Origin: Owenweeksia sp048267305
Lineage (GTDB): Bacteria > Bacteroidota > Bacteroidia > Flavobacteriales > Schleiferiaceae
Reading direction: 5' to 3'
Length of the DNA stretch: 64,000 nucleotides
Assembly (NCBI GenBank): GCA_048267305.1
Contig: JBLWXT010000011.1
Coordinates: 1 to 64,000, forward strand
The position numbers and the translations under genes were made by a program. This document shows, one piece after another, positions 60,309 to 64,000 of this stretch (the stretch's first letter is position 1; each line of letters begins with the position of its first letter). The notes under the pieces were generated by a model. It saw only the letters and a list, made by a program, of their open reading frames with translations. It was not told the origin of the DNA and did no database searches.

Positions 60309-61736
60309 ATGGAAATCAGCAATAAAAGACGCCTTGAATCAGACCTGATAAGGAACTTTGGATTTGAGCCCACCGTTGATCAACGCTCGGCTCTTAAGGG
60401 CCTGTCGGGTTTTTGCCTGTCCACCAATGCTGGTGAAGTGTTTTTATTAAAGGGATATGCGGGCACCGGGAAGACCACCTTGATAAGGACATTGGTGAAA
60501 ACCCTGCCTTCATATAAACGCAAAACTATGCTGCTGGCACCCACAGGAAGAGCAGCAAAGGTGATGAGTCAATACACCGGTAAGGCAGCTTTTACCATAC
60601 ATAAATATATATATCGCCCCAAGAAGGATGCCGGTGGGAGAGCCGTATTTAACCTAAGGGAAAACAAAGGGGTCAATACCATTTATATAGTGGATGAAGC
60701 TTCTATGATAAATGATATGGGCTCAGATCCTTCACTGGCTTCTGGAAGTTTACTTAAGGACTTACTGGATTTTGTAAAGAGCGGGGTAAACTGTAAGGTG
60801 ATGTTGGTTGGGGATGTGGCGCAGCTCCCGCCAGTGGGCTCTGATCAAAGTCCGGCTCTGGATGCCAGCTATTTGGGGGTACATTACAGGCATGAGTCCA
60901 TTGAGGTGGAAATGACCGAAGTAATGCGACAGCTGGGCGAATCACAAATATTGAAAAATGCCACAGCACTAAGACATAAGCAACTCGAGAATGATTTTTC
61001 CCCTCCAAAGTTTGAAACAGGAAAGGAGGTTATTCGCCTGGTTGAAGGCTCAGAAGTGGAGGATGCCTTAAATGATTCCTTTAGGGATGCGGGAAGGGAG
61101 GGGACTGCCGTAATTGTAAGATCCAATAAAAGAGCGAGTTTATACAATCAGCAAATCAGGGCGCGTATTCTTTGGCAGGAAGATGAAATTTCTGCTGGTG
61201 ATTTTTTGATGGTGGTAAAAAACAATTACTTCTGGCTGGAAGATGGCACCAAGGCCGGATTTATTGCCAATGGTGATATCATTGAATTACTTCAGATTTA
61301 TGAGTACAAGGAGCTTTATGGTTATCGCTTTGCCAGGGTAAAAGTGCAGATGGTGGATTATCCCGATGAAAAACCCTTTGAAACCATGCTCCTGCTGGAT
61401 GTACTCAATCTTCCATCACCCTCACTTAGGTGGGAAGATTCTAAGGGGCTTTATCAGAAGGTTTTAGAAGATTATCAGGACATTCCCCAAAAATACAGGC
61501 GCCACCAGGAGGTGCAGAAAAACCCCTATTTTAACGCACTACAGGTAAAGTTTGCCTACGCTATTACGTGCCACAAGGCACAGGGCGGGCAATGGAATAA
61601 TGTTTTTATAGAGCAGCCCTGGCTCCCTTCCGGAGAGATTGATCTGGACTATCTGCGATGGTTGTACACCGCTTTAACCCGGGCAAGGGAAAAAGTGTAC
61701 CTCATTGGCTTTAAGGATGAGTATTTTAATGGATGA
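60309..61736 (+). CDS. ATP-dependent RecD-like DNA helicase (UvrD/AAA_30 type)
   Basis: Superfamily 1 helicase of 475 residues. Walker A is LLKGYAGTGKTTLIRTL (about residues 47-63); motif Ia LLAPTGRAAKVM, Walker B IYIVDEASMIND, motif III VMLVGDVAQLPPVGSDQSPAL, and the C-terminal UvrD_C_2 part YAITCHKAQGGQWNNVFIEQP and WLYTALTRAREKVYLIGF. It is shorter than RecD2 and lacks the N-terminal HhH domains, fitting the stand-alone helicases common in Bacteroidota. DNA repair or recombination is the likely role. Its stop abuts that of the convergent HPt-like gene with no gap. Confidence 0.92.
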   Translation: MEISNKRRLESDLIRNFGFEPTVDQRSALKGLSGFCLSTNAGEVFLLKGYAGTGKTTLIRTLVKTLPSYKRKTMLLAPTGRAAKVMSQYTGKAAFTIHKYIYRPKKDAGGRAVFNLRENKGVNTIYIVDEASMINDMGSDPSLASGSLLKDLLDFVKSGVNCKVMLVGDVAQLPPVGSDQSPALDASYLGVHYRHESIEVEMTEVMRQLGESQILKNATALRHKQLENDFSPPKFETGKEVIRLVEGSEVEDALNDSFRDAGREGTAVIVRSNKRASLYNQQIRARILWQEDEISAGDFLMVVKNNYFWLEDGTKAGFIANGDIIELLQIYEYKELYGYRFARVKVQMVDYPDEKPFETMLLLDVLNLPSPSLRWEDSKGLYQKVLEDYQDIPQKYRRHQEVQKNPYFNALQVKFAYAITCHKAQGGQWNNVFIEQPWLPSGEIDLDYLRWLYTALTRAREKVYLIGFKDEYFNG

Positions 61737-62063
61737 TCAGAGCTTTACCTTTATTAATTGATCAATGGATTTCTGAAGATCCTTAATAAAATCGAGCGTA
61801 TGCTCCTTTGTCATTTCCTTTGAATAAAGCTTGTTAACACTTCGCTCTATGTGATTTGCCAGTTTCCACAAATCGTCAAATCCCATCATTTCAAATTGAG
61901 ACTTGGCATTTCTGACAACATTTCCAATGTCATGATAACTTTCCTCTTCAAGGGCATTTTGTAAGGAATTTATCCTTCCTGTCATGCTTCCTATATACGA
62001 GTCAATATGGCGCTGCATCTCACTTTTGTCACCACCTGTCAATACTTTTAGTTTATCCAACAT
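61737..62063 (-). CDS. Degenerate HPt-like four-helix protein lacking the phospho-accepting His
   Basis: A 108-residue helical protein. The pattern LTGGDKSEMQRHIDSYIGSM, then RINSLQNALEEESYHDIGNVVRN, then AKSQFEMMGFDDLWKLANHIE follows the histidine-phosphotransfer domain (GGD, helix, His-x2-Lys-Ser, then MG-x2-LWKL). Aligning on the Lys-Ser of the usual AH-x-LKS motif, the histidine position holds Arg (in VVRNAKS). If the assignment is right it cannot accept phosphate there. Alternative: an unrelated helical bundle. It stands alone, with no response regulator nearby. Confidence 0.6.
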   Translation of the reverse strand: MLDKLKVLTGGDKSEMQRHIDSYIGSMTGRINSLQNALEEESYHDIGNVVRNAKSQFEMMGFDDLWKLANHIERSVNKLYSKEMTKEHTLDFIKDLQKSIDQLIKVKL

Positions 62064-62163
62064 TTACTAAGTTGTTAAGGGGGTAAAGCTATAACAAAAT
62101 GAAATCTTAGCACGAACTGCCGGGTAGCTAGTTTTGTGAAATTGATATTTGCTTAAAAGGAAA

Positions 62164-62190
62164 GGCTCGTTCACTATGTGTAAACGAGCC
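62164..62190 (-). terminator. Intrinsic terminator of the secreted esterase-like gene
   Basis: ggctcgtt (62164-62171) pairs with aacgagcc (62183-62190); on the minus strand a T-rich stretch (TTTCCTTTT) follows. It lies 25 bases past the stop of the gene ending at 62215. Confidence 0.85.
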
Positions 62191-62214
62191 TCGTGAGTAA
62201 ATAACTTAGTATTC

Positions 62215-63261
62215 TTATTCAATTATCAATCTTCCCTGCCTGAGGCTTATTCCGTTTTCCATTTCCACAATGTAGGTTCCGGTCTTAAGTTTTTTTACAT
62301 CGATGCTTATAACACCATCCTTATCAGGATGTACTTTTTCGGAAATAACAATGGCCCCTTTTGCATCAGTAATACGAACCTTCTGCTCCAGGATAGAGGC
62401 TGTAAATATGCTTAACCGAACCTCTCCATTTTGTTTTAGCGGGTTGGGATATAGATCTAAATCATTATCCATAACAATAGGATAGTGCCGTACATCCAGC
62501 CTTGTGATACTGTCATTATAGGCCTGCACAGAATCCTTATAAACGAAGGTGGAATCTAGCTGAAAACAGTTTACGGAATCTATCCAGTTAAAAGCTCCAG
62601 TAAGGATGCTGTTTCTATTGGGGAAGTCAATGGTGTGACCAACTCCCGGCATCAATAGGGTATTAAGAATAGCTCCCTTAATATTCATTTCATTTACCAG
62701 GGGCGTGTATCGGGTATTGGGGCTGTCATTGCCTCCATGTATTATAAATACAGCCTTTCTTTTTGCATTTGCAGAAAATGATGCGATGGGAGATGAACCA
62801 TTGATGGCTGCGCCAATAGGTAAAAAGCCGCCAAACCTTTGGGCGTGATTTAAGCCATAGGTGTAAGTGGTGAGGCCGCCCCAGCTAAACCCCATTACAT
62901 AAGTTTTGGCAGTATCTACAGCATACCAAACCAACATAGAGTCCAGCAAGGCTGAGGTGAATGCCGTGTCTATGGGGTCGTCAATTCGTCCATCAGGCCC
63001 CCCATCCGGGCATAGCAGCAATAGGTTATTTGCTTCCGCAAAGTTCACCAAAGTATCACACCACGAAGTCGCATTCCAACGGGCAGTATTTAGAGGATGC
63101 AGCCCAAGCATCAATTTGGCTGGAGTGGAGGCATTATATCCGGAAGGGATGTAAATAGAGTATAACTTGTTTTGAGTTTGAAAGTTGAAACTGGAATTTA
63201 TTCTTTGCTGAGCCATCAAAAAGGCTGGAGCGAGGAGAAATAGGAATAAGATTTTTTTCAT
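62215..63261 (-). CDS. Secreted alpha/beta hydrolase (esterase/PHB depolymerase-like) with T9SS type A sorting domain
   Basis: Exported enzyme of 348 residues. The signal peptide ends APAFLMAQQ; the ATG at 63261 is preferred to a TTG seven codons earlier. The hydrolase domain (about residues 20-240) resembles the feruloyl esterase/poly(3-hydroxybutyrate) depolymerase group: LMLGLHPLNTARW, LLLCPDGGPDGR, the nucleophile elbow VMGFSWGGLTT, an acid region FIIHGGNDSPNTRY and the His in MPGVGHTIDFP. A type A sorting domain ends the protein (LDLYPNPLKQNGEV, then GTYIVEMENG and LIIE). Substrate unknown; probably a secreted esterase. Confidence 0.88.
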   Translation of the reverse strand: MKKILFLFLLAPAFLMAQQRINSSFNFQTQNKLYSIYIPSGYNASTPAKLMLGLHPLNTARWNATSWCDTLVNFAEANNLLLLCPDGGPDGRIDDPIDTAFTSALLDSMLVWYAVDTAKTYVMGFSWGGLTTYTYGLNHAQRFGGFLPIGAAINGSSPIASFSANAKRKAVFIIHGGNDSPNTRYTPLVNEMNIKGAILNTLLMPGVGHTIDFPNRNSILTGAFNWIDSVNCFQLDSTFVYKDSVQAYNDSITRLDVRHYPIVMDNDLDLYPNPLKQNGEVRLSIFTASILEQKVRITDAKGAIVISEKVHPDKDGVISIDVKKLKTGTYIVEMENGISLRQGRLIIE

Positions 63262-63373
63262 AATGAGCTTATTTGAGTGCAAGCTATGGAAACGAGTGTA
63301 TGGAATTGTCGTATTGGCGATATAAGCCCTGGGGAATGTGATTCAGAAATGGAATCCCATATCTAAATTAGGG

Positions 63374-63961
63374 ATGGTTACTTTTGAAGTTAAAATAAGT
63401 GGCTTGAAGAAATTTTTTGGAAATCTGATTTTTAAACTCCTAGGCTGGAAATGTAACGTTATTGTAACTGATGAAATGAAGCACAGTGTAATGATAGCGG
63501 CCCCACATACAACCAACTGGGATTTTTTGTTTGTAATAGGGGCTTTTTGGATAATGGGGGTGGATGTACGATTTTTTATAAAAGACAACTATACCAAGGG
63601 GCCTTTTGGATTTATATTTAAAGCTCTTGGCGCACTGGGGGTGGATCGCTCCAAAGCCAAAAACGGTTTAACGGACTATGCCATTGATCGCCTAAAGGAA
63701 AACGATGAGTTGGTGGTGTTGGTGCCGGCAGAAGGAACCCGAAAGCGAGTGGATAAGTGGCGAACAGGGTTTTATAGAATTGCCACAGAAGCCGGGGTGC
63801 CGATCAGCCTTGGTTATCTGGATTACGAAAAAAAAGAGGCAGGAGTGGCAGATGTGTTCTACCCGTCAGGGGATTTTGAAAAGGACATGCTGCATATACA
63901 AGAGGTGTACAGGCCTATAAAGGGAAAAAACACGGATAATTATAATACCAGCATCTTTTAA
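63374..63961 (+). CDS. Lysophospholipid acyltransferase-like protein (PlsC family)
   Basis: Acyltransferase of about 195 residues, probably acting on lysophosphatidate or a related acceptor at the inner membrane. The catalytic His-x4-Asp is in AAPHTTNWDFLFV, and the acceptor-binding motif is VPAEGTRKRVDKW. FFIKDNYTKGPFGFIFKALGALGVDRS between them is typical. The start is uncertain: a GTG at 63338 gives 12 more residues, while the ATG at 63374 sits at a more usual distance from the conserved FGNLIFKLLGWK. It appears intact, ending 39 bases before the window edge. Confidence 0.82.
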   Translation: MVTFEVKISGLKKFFGNLIFKLLGWKCNVIVTDEMKHSVMIAAPHTTNWDFLFVIGAFWIMGVDVRFFIKDNYTKGPFGFIFKALGALGVDRSKAKNGLTDYAIDRLKENDELVVLVPAEGTRKRVDKWRTGFYRIATEAGVPISLGYLDYEKKEAGVADVFYPSGDFEKDMLHIQEVYRPIKGKNTDNYNTSIF

Positions 63962-64000
63962 CGGAATTAATTCTGAGAGCATATTTATTGGCTTAACAAA

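Noticed and set aside
1..64000. tRNA, rRNA, CRISPR, IS element or phage
   Set aside because: Gaps between genes were read for T-arm motifs, regular spaced repeats and terminal inverted repeats; none was found. No transposase, integrase or Cas protein is encoded.

Overview
The window looks like chromosome from a Bacteroidota bacterium, most likely order Flavobacteriales (a Cryomorphaceae/Schleiferiaceae-like lineage is my guess). Support: type IX secretion (T9SS) cargo with both type A (PNP-type) and type B (gliding-motility C-terminal) sorting domains; a PorE-like OmpA protein; type III glutamine synthetase; a CarB lacking the MGS regulatory domain; families largely confined to Bacteroidota (DUF2851, DUF3822, DUF4834); and promoters of the Bacteroidota type (TTG, about 20 bases, TAnnTTTG). 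No rRNA, tRNA, CRISPR array, insertion sequence or phage gene was seen. Genes are tightly packed, often with ATGA overlaps, and TTG or GTG starts are common.

Layout. 0.1-9.99 kb is core: tatA-like, a Ca2+/Na+ antiporter, glnN, a PorE-like envelope protein, then purM-prfA-(unknown)-pyrF. 10.3-13.4 kb is a three-gene secreted cell-surface locus ending in a T9SS type B protein. 13.4-14.3 kb holds a marR regulator beside a decayed yceI. 14.3-22.6 kb is mixed: an MscS channel, an asparaginase-type Ntn hydrolase, DUF2851, a K+ channel flanked by two PspC mini-proteins, an RmlD-type reductase, a 2OG-Fe(II) oxygenase and an SDR. 22.6-26.0 kb is rpmH, carB and DUF4834. A 1110-residue FG-GAP/ASPIC/PKD secreted protein follows on the minus strand.

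29.6-49.7 kb is a surface-polysaccharide region: wecB, a glycosyltransferase, an O-acetyltransferase-like LbH protein, a YfhO-like membrane protein, a sulfotransferase, a 602-residue capsule-type protein, then an 11-gene plus-strand run built around nonulosonic (pseudaminic-type) acid synthesis: flippase, pseB, pseC, a Pse-associated methylase, a NeuB-like/cytidylyltransferase fusion, an SGNH hydrolase, a TylF-like methyltransferase, a PseH-like GNAT, an SDR/ATP-grasp fusion, a HAD hydrolase and pseI. This run is the most unusual part of the window: it has two NeuB-family enzymes, a CMP-transfer activity apparently fused to one of them, an ATP-grasp fused to an SDR that lacks its catalytic Tyr, and no recognisable PseG.

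49.8-54.2 kb carries two tandem paralogous T9SS type B propeller proteins. 54.2-62.1 kb is housekeeping: DUF2147, yihY, nadC, rlmH, rdgB, rsmD, DUF3822, a RecD-like helicase and a degenerate HPt-like protein. The window ends with a secreted T9SS type A esterase-like protein and a PlsC-like acyltransferase.
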